Source: Sabellastarte sp. h YS-2021 | Lineage: Eukaryota; Annelida; Polychaeta; Sabellida; Sabellidae | DNA length: 64,000 bases | Direction of reading: 5' to 3' | NCBI GenBank assembly: GCA_964017235.1 | Contig: OZ024928.1 | Location: forward strand, 151,056,881-151,120,880 | Shown: positions 41,476 to 54,035 of the stretch, one piece after another | Position numbering within the stretch: the first letter of the stretch is position 1 | How the letters are laid out: each line of letters opens with the position of its first letter | The notes under the pieces: model-generated | What the model saw: only the letters and a program-made list of their open reading frames with translations | What the model was told of the DNA's origin: nothing | The model's database searches: none | Position numbers and translations under genes: made by a program

Positions 41476-42806
41476 CTACACTTTATGGTTTCTGACATAT
41501 AGCCCACATAGGATTTTCAAACTCAAGGTCACTATGGCAAAATCAAAGCTCAAATCAAGGTCACACCATGAAATTTCACACCTAAACCCCTAACCAATGT
41601 CCTTGCCAAGTATAAACTTCCTTTACCTTGTGGTTTCTGAGATATTGCCTGGACAAGATTTTAAAGGTCAAAGTCACTAAAGCAAGATCAAATCAAGGTC
41701 ACACCATGACGTTGCACACATACACCCCTTAACCAATGTCCCTTCCAAGTATGATCTTCCTACACTATACAGTTTCTGAGATATAGCCCGGAGAGGATTT
41801 GCAGGTCAAGGTCACTACAAGGGCAAATGTCAAATCAAGGTAACACCACGATGTTGCAGTTACACCTTCTAACCAATGTCCCTACCAAATATCAACTTCC
41901 TACACCGTACAGTTCCCGAGATATAGCCTGGACCAGATATAAAAAGGTCAAGGTCACTACGGCAAGGTCAATGATCAAATCAAGATCACACCATGATGCT
42001 GCACACATGCACGCCCCAACCAATGTCACTACCAAGTATCAACTTCCTACACCTTATGTATGCCAAAACATAGCCCAGATTTTTAAGGTCAAGGTCACTA
42101 CAGCAAGGTCAAATCAAGGTCACAATATGATGTTGCACACTTACAGCCCCCAACCAATGTCGCTACCAAGTATCAACTTCCTACACCTTACAGTTTATAA
42201 GATATAGCCCGGTCAAGGTCACACAATGATGTTGTACCCCTGCATCTCCCCCCCCCCCCCCCCCCCCCCCCCCCAACCCAAACAATGTCCCTGCCAAGTA
42301 TCAACTTTCTACACCTTACGGATGCCAAGATAGAGCCCAGACAAGATTTTGAAGTTCAAGGTCAATGTTGCACACCTACACCCACAACCAATGTACCTGC
42401 CAAATATCAACCTTCTACACCTTACGGATTCCCAGATATTGCCCAGACAAGATTTTAAAGGTCAAGGTCAGTACAGCAAGGTCAAATCACACCATGATGT
42501 TGCACAGCTACAGCCCCTAACCAATGTCCCTACCAAGCATCAACTTCCTACGCTTTACAGTTAATGAGATGTAGCCCAGACAATATTTTAAAGATCTAGG
42601 TCACCACAATAAGGTCAAATCAAGGTCACACCATGACATTGCACACTTACACCCCCTAACCAATGTTCCTACCAAGTATCAACTTCCTACACCTTACGGT
42701 TTCTGAGACACGGACAAACTTTTCACGCTGCCCACCCACCTGCCCATCCGGACGCCCTGGGTGAAAACAATACCCTAACAGCCCTTAAGGATTGTGGGGT
42801 AAAAAC
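41476..42806 (+). mobile_element. Pearl-like element, copy 6 (array and right end)
   Basis: About nine diverged family B monomers followed by CCATCCGGACGCCCTGGGTGAAAACAATACCC-type right module and AGCCCTTAAGGATTGTGGGGTA. The array starts directly at the truncated DIRS fragment. It contains a ~26-nt C homopolymer at 42249-42275. Confidence 0.75.
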
Positions 42807-43022
42807 AAGTTTATTACGTCGTGACTTTTCAAAAGGTAAAGTTACTTTAGAACTAGTCCAAAACCCTATAAAGGTCCTTTTCATGGGATGCTTAACAATA
42901 CACTAGCTGGGGGAGGGGGTGAGCAATCTAGACAAGCTGTGTATAACCTTAGTTAAGTGTAGGATCTTAACTGTGACTCAAATAATATCGAAGAACATCG
43001 ATGTACTTGAGAACAAGGTTAC
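42807..43022. other. Spacer upstream of candidate exon
   Basis: AT-rich with a GGGGGAGGGGG patch near 42910. Intronic if gene 3 is real. Confidence 0.35.
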
Positions 43023-43123
43023 CTGGCTCACTGTATCCCTCTGAAGTATTCATTCTTCCATCGTCTGTGTCATTTTGGTCATTTGTGGTTGGATCTATGG
43101 TTTTTCTTGCATGACTAGGTTTT
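43023..43123 (-). CDS. Gene 3, candidate internal exon
   Basis: Acceptor ACCAAAG, donor CCAG/GTAACC. Only one of three frames is open over its 101 bases, reading KPSHARKTIDPTTNDQNDTD then GRMNTSEGYSEP. It ends in phase 1 and joins in frame with 36435. The protein family is unknown; 5' exons would lie between here and about 48 kb but none is recognised. Confidence 0.4.
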
Positions 43124-44715
43124 CTTTGGTAAAAGATAACATCAAGTTACTATGTAATGGATCATATAAATGCTGGTTGAGGTATTTGTGTTCATCTTTT
43201 TAAGGTTAACTTTCTGGGGAAAGTATACATATTTCTATGAACTGAATCGGAACTAATCTGCAAACTGAAAGTTTACATGTTTTTGTAAATTAAAACATCA
43301 AGACTAACAGTTGGTATAACCTAAGTATAAATCTTGCGATGTCAAAAGTTTAATCCAAAACAAATGGGTTCTGGATGAAATATCACAAAACTTGAAATGG
43401 ACAAATTCACAACAAATTCAAGGTCACTTTACCAGCAAAATAAAACCTTTCCCAGTTATATTTCAACTTTATGCTACAATCCAATTACCTTAATTGGTAA
43501 CAGAGAGGTATTTAGCAAAGGACATAACATAGGACCTTAACATTGCAAAGGAACATGACTCCCAAACATTTGGCCTTTCATTTCATAGTTGCTCCAGGGA
43601 GATTTATCCAAGGCATTGATCTTGAGGGGAAAAACTTTTAAGACCTGCACATTCCTCAGGTGGAATCAAAAGCCTACTTAAAGAGATTGTATCTTTCAAG
43701 TTCAGCTAAAAGTCATATGACTGAGTAAAGGTTTCTATAAATAACAGTTTGCATTTGAATGTCATACTTCTTTACACATCTGACACAAGCCAAGTTATCT
43801 CCCTAAAATATCCCATAAACTTGAAAAGAAAAATATTAAACACTGGGACAAACCCAATCAAGCATAGAGTAAAATTATTGTCAGCATTAAGCTGCTCTTC
43901 TGGTGGGGAAAAAGACCTAAAGAAAATAGTAAATTGTAAGATCCTTGGTTATCAACTTACAATAACCATAGGTGAATAACAACAAAATCTGATACAACTT
44001 AAAATACACTCAGATGGAACCAAATGTACGGTTCCCCAAGATGTTAAATTTGTAGTAAAAATCATTTATATATTACCATAGTTTCCTGATTTTAAAACAA
44101 CCCAAGAAATTGTTTGTTGTACTACAACAGGTATTGAAATATTAATTTAATATAATTTCAAATTTAAACTAAGGTAACATTGCATAACGAACTATACACC
44201 CAAAATTAACTATTTTCCTTTCACAGGACTTTGATGTAACTTTAACCAAGGAATTTTTATCCGACATAATACATTTTTATACCCAGATGAAGACTGGATG
44301 AATAATTTCACGAACTGAAGGGAAAGGAAATATCAAAACATGCATTGATCAACACCTGCAATCTTTAGATCACCGTAAGTCACTTATGTAAGGTCCACAT
44401 TAGCCAAGCAAAAAGTAATAATCATATGTACATTTAATTACGTGTGTGAAGCATTTTTGAAATAAAGTACATTTTATAACTTTAAACTACATCTCACTCT
44501 AACTGCAAGCTGTCATTCGTTTTTCAGTCTACAGTTTGACCAATAATTCATGAAATTAAAAGGAACATTATTTAAAACAGCAGGACTATGTTACATTGAA
44601 TCTTGAGGGTCCAACAAAATACTTCCTTCTTAACCAGGGTTCTGGATAATAAATAGTGGATATGTTCTGATTTGTTCTTATTAGTGATGCGACAACTTTT
44701 GTTGAAGTTTGATAG
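43124..44715. other. Unique AT-rich sequence
   Basis: About 1.6 kb without convincing exons or repeats. A possible acceptor plus 24-codon + frame at 44227-44301 was considered and not accepted. Confidence 0.35.
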
Positions 44716-44719
44716 TTTA

Positions 44720-47700
44720 CCCAAAATAGCATCAGAGATGCCTGTACCCCACAGCCTGGGGAAATATTTTTCAACACCATGGGATATAGAAGTCGTGAAA
44801 CAGTACAAAGTTCAAGATACTTTCAGAGCAGTGTCAGTTATATTAAGGTCCAAATAATGCTTAAGTAGAGACAATAATATCTAAGGAAAAGAAATGTATG
44901 TAAAGATGAAGTATTAAAACAAGACAATTCAATAATAAAACTAGACCTATCGCATTGAAGAACCGATGCAAATTGTATCCACCAGAAGAAAACTCACCAA
45001 AGCCATTCTAACATCGCTTAACCTTGAAGGAGAAGCCCAAGGTGAAATCTGACCATATCAAAAGATTCTCAGCCCATGATTTCCTATAGGTTGGTGTGAC
45101 ACTGCAAACCTCTAGGAATACGAATAAGCAAGATATAAACACTAATTTTGGCAATCCTCATTTGACCTTGAAAGAGGGGCCAAAGGTCAAATCCGATCAC
45201 ACCAAAAGATTCCCAGCCCATGATTTCCTAGATTTTCGTTTACCATTCCAAAGCTCTAGGACCAATAATAAGCGAGTTATAAGCACTTTTAAGTTTGGCT
45301 ATCCTCGTTTGACCTTGAAGGAGGGGTCCAAGGTCAAATCCGACCACAGCAATAGATTCCCAGCCCATGATTTCCTATATGTTGGTTTACCATCCCAAAC
45401 CTCTAGGACCAATAATAAGCGAGTTATAAGCACCTTTAAGTTGGGCAATCCTCATTTGACCTTGAAGGAGGGGTCCAAGGTCAAATCTGACCGCAGCAAT
45501 AGATTCCCAGACCATGATTTCCTATAGTTTGGTTTACCAACCCAAACCTCTAGGACCGATAATAAGCGAGTTATAAGCACTTTTAAGTTTGGCTATGCTC
45601 GTTTGACCTTGAAGGAGGGGTCCAAGGTCAAATCCGACCACACCAAAAGATTCCAAGCCCATGATTTCCTATAGGTTGGTTTACCATCCTAAACCTCTAG
45701 GACCAATAATAAGCGTGCTATAAGCACATTTAAGTTTGGCTGTGCTCGTTTGACCTTGAAGGAGGGATCCAAGGTCAAATTCGACCACATCAAAAGACTC
45801 CCAGCCCATGATTTCCTATAGGTTGGTTTACCATCCCAAACCTCTAGGACCAATAATAAGCGAGTTATAAGCACTTTTAAGTTTGGCTATGCTCGTTTGA
45901 CCTTGAAGGAGGGGTCCAAGGTCAAATCTGACACCAAAAGATTCCCAGCCCATGATTTCCTATAGGTTGGTTTACCATCCCAAACATCTAGGACCCATAA
46001 TAAGCGAGTTATAAGCACTTTTAAGTTTGGCTATCCTCGTTTGACCTTGAAGGAGGGGTCCAAGGTCAAATCCGACCACACCAAAAGATTCCCAGCCCAT
46101 GATTTCCTATAGGTTGGTTTACCATCCCAAACCTCTAGGACCAATAATAAGCGAGTTATAAGCACTTTTAAGTTTGGCTATCCTCGTTTGTCCTTGAAGG
46201 AGGGGTCCAAGGTCAAATCTGACCACACCAAAAGATTCCCAGCCCATGATTTCCTATAGGTTGGTTTGCCATCCCAAACCTCTAAGACCAGTAATAAGGG
46301 AGATATAAGCACTTTTCATGACTGCAAAGAAACGCCTGTGGCGGCCATCTTGTTTTTCAAAATGAGGCCAAAAATATTCCCAGTCAAGATTTTATAATGA
46401 GGAACATATCCTGCGAATTTGAGATCTCTAACTATAATACCCTTTGCTCTAGAGGGCCACCAAAAGTCCTTGTTTAAAGTCGAAAAATGCCCGTGGCGGC
46501 CATCTTGTTTTTCAAAATGATTCCGAAAATATTCCGAGGCAAGATTTTATGGCTATGACTATATCCTGCAAATTTGAGAAGACTAGCTATAATATTTTTT
46601 CGTTAGAGCGGTAACGGTGAAATATCTCTACACACTGCGGCGGCGTAACGAAGTCAAATCCATAGTATCCACCAGATGCTATCCGCTATCCGGTGGATAC
46701 AATGACAGCATTTATCAGTGAACCAAAAATGGCCGAAATATGGTTTGGATGTTTTGAATATTACCCATGCATACAGAAGTGGCAATACATTCAATGAATG
46801 CTTATGTGTGGTGTTGGAGAAAAGCCTGTGGCTCATTTGATGAAATTCCATCTGTTACAATGAGAACTTGCAAAAGGAAATTCTTAATGAATTCTAATAT
46901 GACTTTAACAGTGCTTAATCTGCATCAACAGACAGACCCAAAGGTGCAACAAGATTTTAAAGGTCACTACAGCAATGTCAAAGGTCAAATCAGGGTCACA
47001 CTATGACGTAGCACACCTACATCCCCTAACCAATGTCCCTACCAAGTATCAACTTCCTACACCTCTTACGGTTTCCAAGATATAGCCCGGACAAGAATTT
47101 ATAGGTCAAGTTCACTACAGCAAAGTCAAAGGTCAAATCAAGGTCACACCATGACTTTGCACACCCGCTACCCCCAACCAATGTCCTCACCAAGTATCAG
47201 CTTTCTACACCTTACAGTTTCAGAAATATAGCCCAGGCAAGATTTTATAGGTCAAGGTCACTACGGCAAAGGTCAAATCAAGGTCACATTATGACGTTGC
47301 ACATCTACACCCCCTAACCAATGTCCCTACCAAGTATCAACTTCCTACACCTTAAAGTTGCTGAGATACAGCCTGGACAAGGTTTTATAGGTAAAAGTCA
47401 CTACGGCAAGATCAAAGGTCAAATCAAGGTCAGACCATGATGTTGCACACCTACAACTCCTAACCAATGTTCCTACCAAGTATCAACTTCCTACACCTTA
47501 CGGTTTCCGAGATATAGCCCGGACAAGATTTTATAGGTCAAGGTCACTACAGCAAGGTCAAAGGTCAAATCAAGATCAGACCATGACGTTGAACACCTAC
47601 AATCCCTAACTAATGTTCCTGCCAAGTATCAACTTCCTACACCTTATGGTTGCCGAGATATGGCCCGGACAAGATTTTCAAACTCAAGGTCACTACGGCA

Positions 47701-47896
47701 AGGTCAAATCAAGGTCAGACCATGACGTTGCACACCTACACCCCCCAACCAATGTCCCTGCCAAGTATGAACTTCCTACACCTTACGGTTTCTGAGATAC
47801 AGCCCGGACAAACTATTTCCCGCCGCTCGCCCGCCCATCCGGACACCATGGGTGAAAACAATACCCCGACAGCCCTTAAGGGCTGTGGGGTAAAAA
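44720..47896 (+). mobile_element. Pearl-like element, copy 7, carrying a nested insertion
   Basis: Left end ATAGCATCAGAGATGCC with TACCCCACAGCC at 44745-44756. The left module is interrupted at 44941-46702 and continues to 46960. Then come about six family B monomers and a right end with GCCCTTAAGGGC and GGCTGTGGGGTA (47881-47892), which is the exact inverted repeat of the left motif. It is the clearest complete copy. Confidence 0.88.
44941..46702 (-). mobile_element. Helitron-like insertion with family C array
   Basis: 1,762-bp block inserted in the pearl left module. The uninterrupted site is visible at 31121-31140 (AATAATAAAATGACAGC), and insertion is between A and T without duplication (one placement). 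On the - strand it starts TTGTATCCACCGG with a GGTGGATA hairpin partner and ends in CTAG followed by T. It holds ~147-bp monomers (anchors 45311, 45458, 45605, 45752, 45899, 46043, 46190) and CGGCCATCTTG modules. A CTAG 3' end and A/T insertion are Helitron traits (known). Confidence 0.75.
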
Positions 47897-48098
47897 CTGC
47901 ATACAAAATTAACTTCAGCAAGGTCAAAGGTCACATCAAGGTCACACCATGATGTTGCACACCTACACCCCTTACCAATGTCCCTACAAAGTATCAACTA
48001 CTTACACCTTACAGTTTCTGAGATCCAGCCCGGACAAACTTTTTCCTGCTGAGCCCATCCGGACACCACGGGTGAAAACAATACCCCGACAGCCCTTA
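47897..48098 (+). mobile_element. Pearl-like fragment, copy 8 (one monomer and right end)
   Basis: A single family B monomer followed by a second right module (CCCATCCGGACACCACGGG, AATACCCCGACAGCCCTTAA), directly abutting copy 7. Confidence 0.7.
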
Positions 48099-48182
48099 AT
48101 TATCTGGGTTTTGTGGCAAGTATGAACTGATTTTTTTGGGTTGATCTTTCACTGAATAAATTTTTTGACGAACACAGCCCTT

Positions 48183-48226
48183 ACCATTATGTCAGTGTGG
48201 GGGTGTGTGTGTATGTGTGTGTGCAC
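48183..48226. repeat. GT-rich microsatellite
   Basis: (GT)n with interruptions, GGGGGTGTGTGTGTATGTG and onwards, just downstream of the inferred PIAS poly(A) site. Confidence 0.7.
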
Positions 48227-48279
48227 ACGTATGGGAGTATGGTCTGAAGGGTAGAAGTCAATGGAGGAAATGACAACAC

Positions 48280-51200
48280 ACTGCAGACAACTCCATGGAT
48301 TTTATTGCACTAAAATATCTACACCAAATCAGTGGTATATACAAAGAAGACAGAACCTCTGTACAGGCTTAAATGCACTATAACATACTGTAAACCCTTT
48401 TTAACTTTTACTGACTCAATAAATTAGCTGTTTCCACCCAAGGAAGGAAATGCATGTTATTTTGGTAGACTCTAAAATTCATCATATTAATTTTTAGGTT
48501 TGTGACTTTTTACTTTGAATAATTAAATATTGATAAGATGTCTTAAAACCTTAAATCTAACACTGATACTTCAACTGACGTGAATTCTAGAGTCATTCAC
48601 AAATTTTACACATATCCTTTCAGTAAAGCTATAATATTTGTTCAAACCTTGTGCCTGTTAGTCTTTTAAATCAACCAATTTAAAGGCAGTACAAGTATAC
48701 TGGTTTACAGTAATTCCTTCGACTCGATTACACAAATTTCATATATATAATATAAACTGTTTATTTAGAAAAAGTAGGCATCAACTGATTTTGCAGAATT
48801 TCTGAATATTCATGTAATCTACACCCTGTATGAAAAATATATACAAAAGATTAACTAACTTTAGCGATATGTAAAGGAAGATATTGTTTTAACAATGTTT
48901 TTGACAGGCATTTATAACATCAACATTTTAAACAATTTCGAAGTAGCTTTGTAGAATGTACATAACTTACCCCTGACCCCATTCTTAATTGTGCATCTAT
49001 GCCAAATTAAAAAACAGCATTTTGCCTTTTTTTGTAACCAGCACAAAACTGTTGTATTTGTTCACCATTTTGCTTCAATGACACATATTTTACGTGTCTC
49101 TATTTCAGCACTGGCAGTGGTGGCAGTGTTATCAGTGATGTTTGTTCATAAAATGTAAAACCAAAAAATCAAAACAAACTTTCTAATAATAAAATAATTT
49201 TATCCACACTGATTTACCTTGAAACAAATTACAAAATACACTGTGAAGTTATGAAAAACACACAAAATAGTGACTGCACTTTACATCATCAAACTTTTTT
49301 GTGATTTAATACCAACAGTTCACATGATATATTTCAAGCTGAAGCTGATATGTTATCTTCAGTAGTCCCATTCATTGTAAGGCCAAACACTAACCATCCC
49401 TAGATTCTGGTACTGTTTCAGCAGGAATGGCAAATATAAACATCAAAATAACATCATTAGTTCACCAACAGGGGAACTTGCATGATAATGGCTGCACAAT
49501 TTAGCTCGACAAACCAAAGTCCAGATCAGCCGGACCATTATTATATGTACCAGTACACAAAGGCAATTACACTATACTAGCACATATCTTGGATAAACGT
49601 AGTCTGTAATGGGAGCACGTTTTCCTATTTTTAGTATTTAATAAAACATAAATTTTTTTCTCCTCAAATAATCTGTGGTAAAACCGAAAAAAAAAAATTT
49701 ATTCACATCATTCATTGCAAATCACATTACTTAGATTGCTTATCAAAACTCATTTAACTGACAGGGAAAGCTTAAAAATAAATGGTGAAGTTTATTACTA
49801 GCACAGGTATGCACTTTCAACACATCAATAGTCTTTGGTTTAATGAGCACACCTGGATATTTCATAAATTCTGGGTTAAACAAAAACACACAAATTTCAA
49901 GTAGTTTTTTTGTTGTACATTACTTTTCAAAGTCAGTTTCAACTTAAATGCAACGGTGATAGTAAAATATATAGCAACTTAGTAAGCATGAAATATCACA
50001 TTTATTTATAATAAAATATTTAAAAGTAAGCTTCAAAATTATTCAGATATATTTTCTGAAGGTTCAGCCTTTATATCATGAAGAATACATGAAATAAGTT
50101 GCATTGACTCATTGAATATCAGTCAGCATATATATTTACAAAGGTTTTCTTGAATGATTCACTTACACACATTTGTGGTAATATCAACACCTAATTCCTT
50201 TCAAATGAAATTGAATAACAAAGCAATTTTCCTACTTGAGTGCATTCGTCATAATTATACAAGCAAACTTCTGACATATACATGTATCTTTTGACCAGTA
50301 CTCTTGTAAGATGTTCTGAAAAAAATTACAAGCAAATGACATACTTTGAGAAAATCACTATGTTAATGTGTTCATGGGTATTTTAACTGATAAAATATAC
50401 ACTGGTTTGATCTACCTATTTCTTGAGTTCCAAATATGTTACAAATATATAAGACTGTCATTTAATGTTAAATAATAAATATAATATTATACAAATTTGG
50501 CAGGTCTTTATGCAGTATTTTCTGTCTTAATAACTACTTGAGTACAAAGTAAAATATATGTACCAAACTCAAACTTCCTACAACTTTTATACTCTATTAT
50601 ATATACACAAAATATCTAAGTGCTCAATAAGGTACATGAATTGTCAGAAACTGAAATATTTATCAACAGAACTATGCATACCCTGTTATATATACACAGA
50701 TAAATAACAGATATAATTTACACTGAAATATATAGAACATACACATTTTAACTTAATGCTTCACATATACATTAAAACTGCTAGAAAATAATTGGTTCAA
50801 GAAACAATGTCAGCAGTCTGAAATGTATTACAGATCCAAATTGCAAACAATGCCTGTTGGGGTATTAAATCGAAGGAATCAATTTTTGGCATGTCAGAAT
50901 GAGCTAATTGTGGGAAATTTCAAACTCAAAGCCAGTATGGGTCAGTATAAGGGTATTCAACAGTAGACACATTCGAGTAATTACAATTTTGAACAGCTTT
51001 TTCAGTTACACCAAAGATGCAATAAAGTTCCAGTTCCAATGAGTGCAGACTAGTACATATGAAAGGAGCAGGTATGAAACATGATTATGGTTTCTATTTA
51101 CTCCAATTTTAATTTGATACAAAGAAAAGTTAATTATACATTTCCAAATGGTGAGAAAAACAATCATGCTAAATAGAGGAATGAAAGTTTCTTTGATTTC

Positions 51201-54035
51201 TTTGCTCTGAAACAATGATATCCCAATTTCTGCACAAAAGGTTGTTCAAACATGCACACACTTTATGCACACTTCCCTGAGATTATTTCCACGCAAAATG
51301 CAAAACTTTCTTCATTTTCCAAAAGCATTTTTCTAGACAGAATATGTTAAATTTAAGTAAAAAAATGTCAGCTGTTAGTATTCCAATAATCCCAGAATTA
51401 TCTTCTACTACAAGTTGGACAGCATTCCTATACAGATGAAACAGTACATTAATGTGTCCCTAAATCTCTGGCTAACAAATATCTGGTCAAATTTGTGCTA
51501 TTGACTTACTGCAGCAAAAAAGAAACGAGTTATCATATTTACAGGAAATAAATACACTAACTTGTACATACTTTTGATTTGGGCACTTGCAACATGATAC
51601 CTGACTTGAAAGTTATGCATGGCCTATATTAGACTAAAAGTAATGCTATTTACAAAATATTGAGTTAATTTCATAATTATAACGTTTCACATGTATACAC
51701 ACTAGGCTTTACAGGCCTCCATTACAGAATTACAAATTTCCAGGTTGGTATTAGTACTCTAGATACCTCAAATTTGTTCTTTCTCATTCTATATATAATA
51801 AGAAAGTGCTGGGGATCTCAAGTTGGCGTCAGACTTGTCTGTACCTTGAAATTCAAACAAGCACTACTCATGTTACCACAGTCTAACCGTCATTAAGTAG
51901 AACCTTAATACATAAAATACAACAGTTGGTTAGAAGTGCAAAGAATAATACCCTGAACACAATGTTTCATGCTAGTCTCATGAGGGACATAGCCCCGCCA
52001 AATTTTTAACTTGTCGCAGCTCATTTCTGGCTTGATCCATTTTTTTGCGCGTTTTGATAGTGGTCACAAGGTTTAATCAGTCAGGATTTATATTTGAGTA
52101 GGACGCACTCGACACAAGCCAGCCATTTCAACATGCAGTGGAGTTCTCATGTGCTAACCTAAAATGTACACGCTAAAAGGGTGAGTAGGGCAGTAGGATT
52201 ACCTTATGAAGCAACTCAGTTTTTAAACATGCAATAACCCACACCCAAGGTCCATTTAAGGAACAATAAGGGCAAGGTAGTGGATTCACATGAGTTGATA
52301 CGACCATACAGAACAATGTGAACAGGCTTTCAGGTGGTGGTTACAACATGTGAAAAACTAACAAACATGGCTAGTGAAAGTGCTTGTTAAATGGGTTGCT
52401 GAAGTAATATGGCTTGACACAAAAGTGAGGAATCAGTTACAGAGTGTCACAATGGTACTATTTTGTCACCTCTTTCTTGGCTATTGATACTTCTGTATAC
52501 ACAAAGTTTATAGGTTCTTCTTTTACTTTGTTATTCCCATTGAAAAGTAACACTTTGTGCCTCAAATTAGGTTCTAGTTATGGCCACTTCATGAAGTGGA
52601 ACTTCTACTAGTTATCCTTATATTTTGAACTAATAATTGTTGGGACTTAGAAAATACTTCTACTTATGGCAATATTCTACTTATGGCAGTTCTACTTATA
52701 CCAAATCTACTGTATAACACAGTTGACAAAAAATTTCAAAGTTATCGCACATTAAAATCTTTGCAAAACTTTTTCAATTTAGTTCCAAATTTTTTTTAGC
52801 ATTAGTTTTGGGAGAATTTCATAAATTTGAAACCAATGGCAAATTTAAACTTTATTGCTTGAAAATATTTACACAAAACATCTTCATTAAAATACAGAAG
52901 AACATGACCTGGCATTAAAGTACATGTACCAACCTATGATTACAGCTTTTAAAATTGAATGAATAAACATCCCTGATGGGCTATTAAATTACTTTAAACT
53001 TCACACAAAGAGACATATATTTGTTTCACATCAAATGTTTCATTTTAAGTGACTTAACTGCCCAAGAATAATTTCTTAAATAATAGTCTTATAAAAATAT
53101 AGTTAACCTGTCAAACACAAATCTAATATAGCAGTACAACTAAAACAGATAAAACACTCTCAAAGAAATCCACTCATAAATGCCACAGGCTTACCTACAA
53201 TCTCAAATACAGATAAGTAACTGTAAATAGATATAGAGCCTGTGTTAAACTGGATGCCTCTATTATGCCTGAATAAATCCCTAAATCGGATATTAGTGGA
53301 AAGGATGTCTCATACAATGCTACCGAGACACAACACTTCCTAACCTACTTCAGTGTTGACTTTATCTAGATGAATTTCTCTGAGAACAGTTATATATACT
53401 AAGCTTTTTTGGCAGCAAAAATTTCATAAAAAAACAAACACTCCACCTTCTGCTAATCCAAAAATATTTTGATTTTTAGACATACAATTTTAACAAAGCA
53501 TCAAGTCCAGAAAACACATTAAAAACCTTGGATGATAAAGTCATTAAAGTAAATAATTGAAGAAAGTTACAAATTACTGTAATATAGACATGTCCAACAT
53601 GATTGTGATTTGTTATGACTACTTTCAGAACACATAAACTGAGATTCTGAGTGATACTTTAACAAGACAACCTCAGGTAAAACAAATAGTTAGCTTAACA
53701 AACACTAGAACCAAAAACAAATGGTACTCTTTAAATTCTGTATATATAAATATCTTTCTCAATAACACATTATATTTACAAGAAACACAGACCTTCCAAC
53801 AAAATACATTGACATCATCACAGTCAGTTTCTTTGTTTACTTAAATACTAATAAGTACCAAACAGCTTTGTACTTAGGTTACAGAGTAACATTTTTGTAC
53901 TTAGCACTAAACCCGTCAAACATACACATCTTACTTCCAGTATACTACTAACCACCATACTTTTCAAGTACTAGAAGACACTGTTTTTACACAACAGGAC
54001 ATAACAATGAAAAGTCCTAGTGAATATCCATTCAC
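48280..54035 (-). other. Probable PIAS 3' UTR, ~5.7 kb
   Basis: Repeat-free, AT-rich sequence between the PIAS stop codon and an AATAAA (complement at 48301-48306) that is followed on the - strand by a GT-rich GTGTGTTGTC element, as expected at a cleavage site. No ORFs of note and no family A-E repeats occur, in sharp contrast to its surroundings. Five TGTAAATA Pumilio-type motifs occur on the - strand (see findings). Alternative signals exist, for example near 52850. Transcript extent is inferred. Confidence 0.55.

Noticed and set aside
42249-42275. Run of ~26 C residues
   Set aside because: A homopolymer inside a family B array. Its length is likely assembly-sensitive and no function is implied.
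44227-44301. Strong-looking acceptor (TTTTCCTTTCACAG) plus a 24-codon + strand frame DFDVTLTKEFLSDIIHFYTQ to a TGA
   Set aside because: No upstream + strand exon was found to join it, and a frame this short is easily random in AT-rich DNA.
45096-45527. 143-codon ORF with an internal peptide repeat (LTLKEGSKVKSDHSNRFPAHDF)
   Set aside because: A 147-bp repeat unit is 49 codons, so an open frame naturally persists across monomers. It is a family C artefact.
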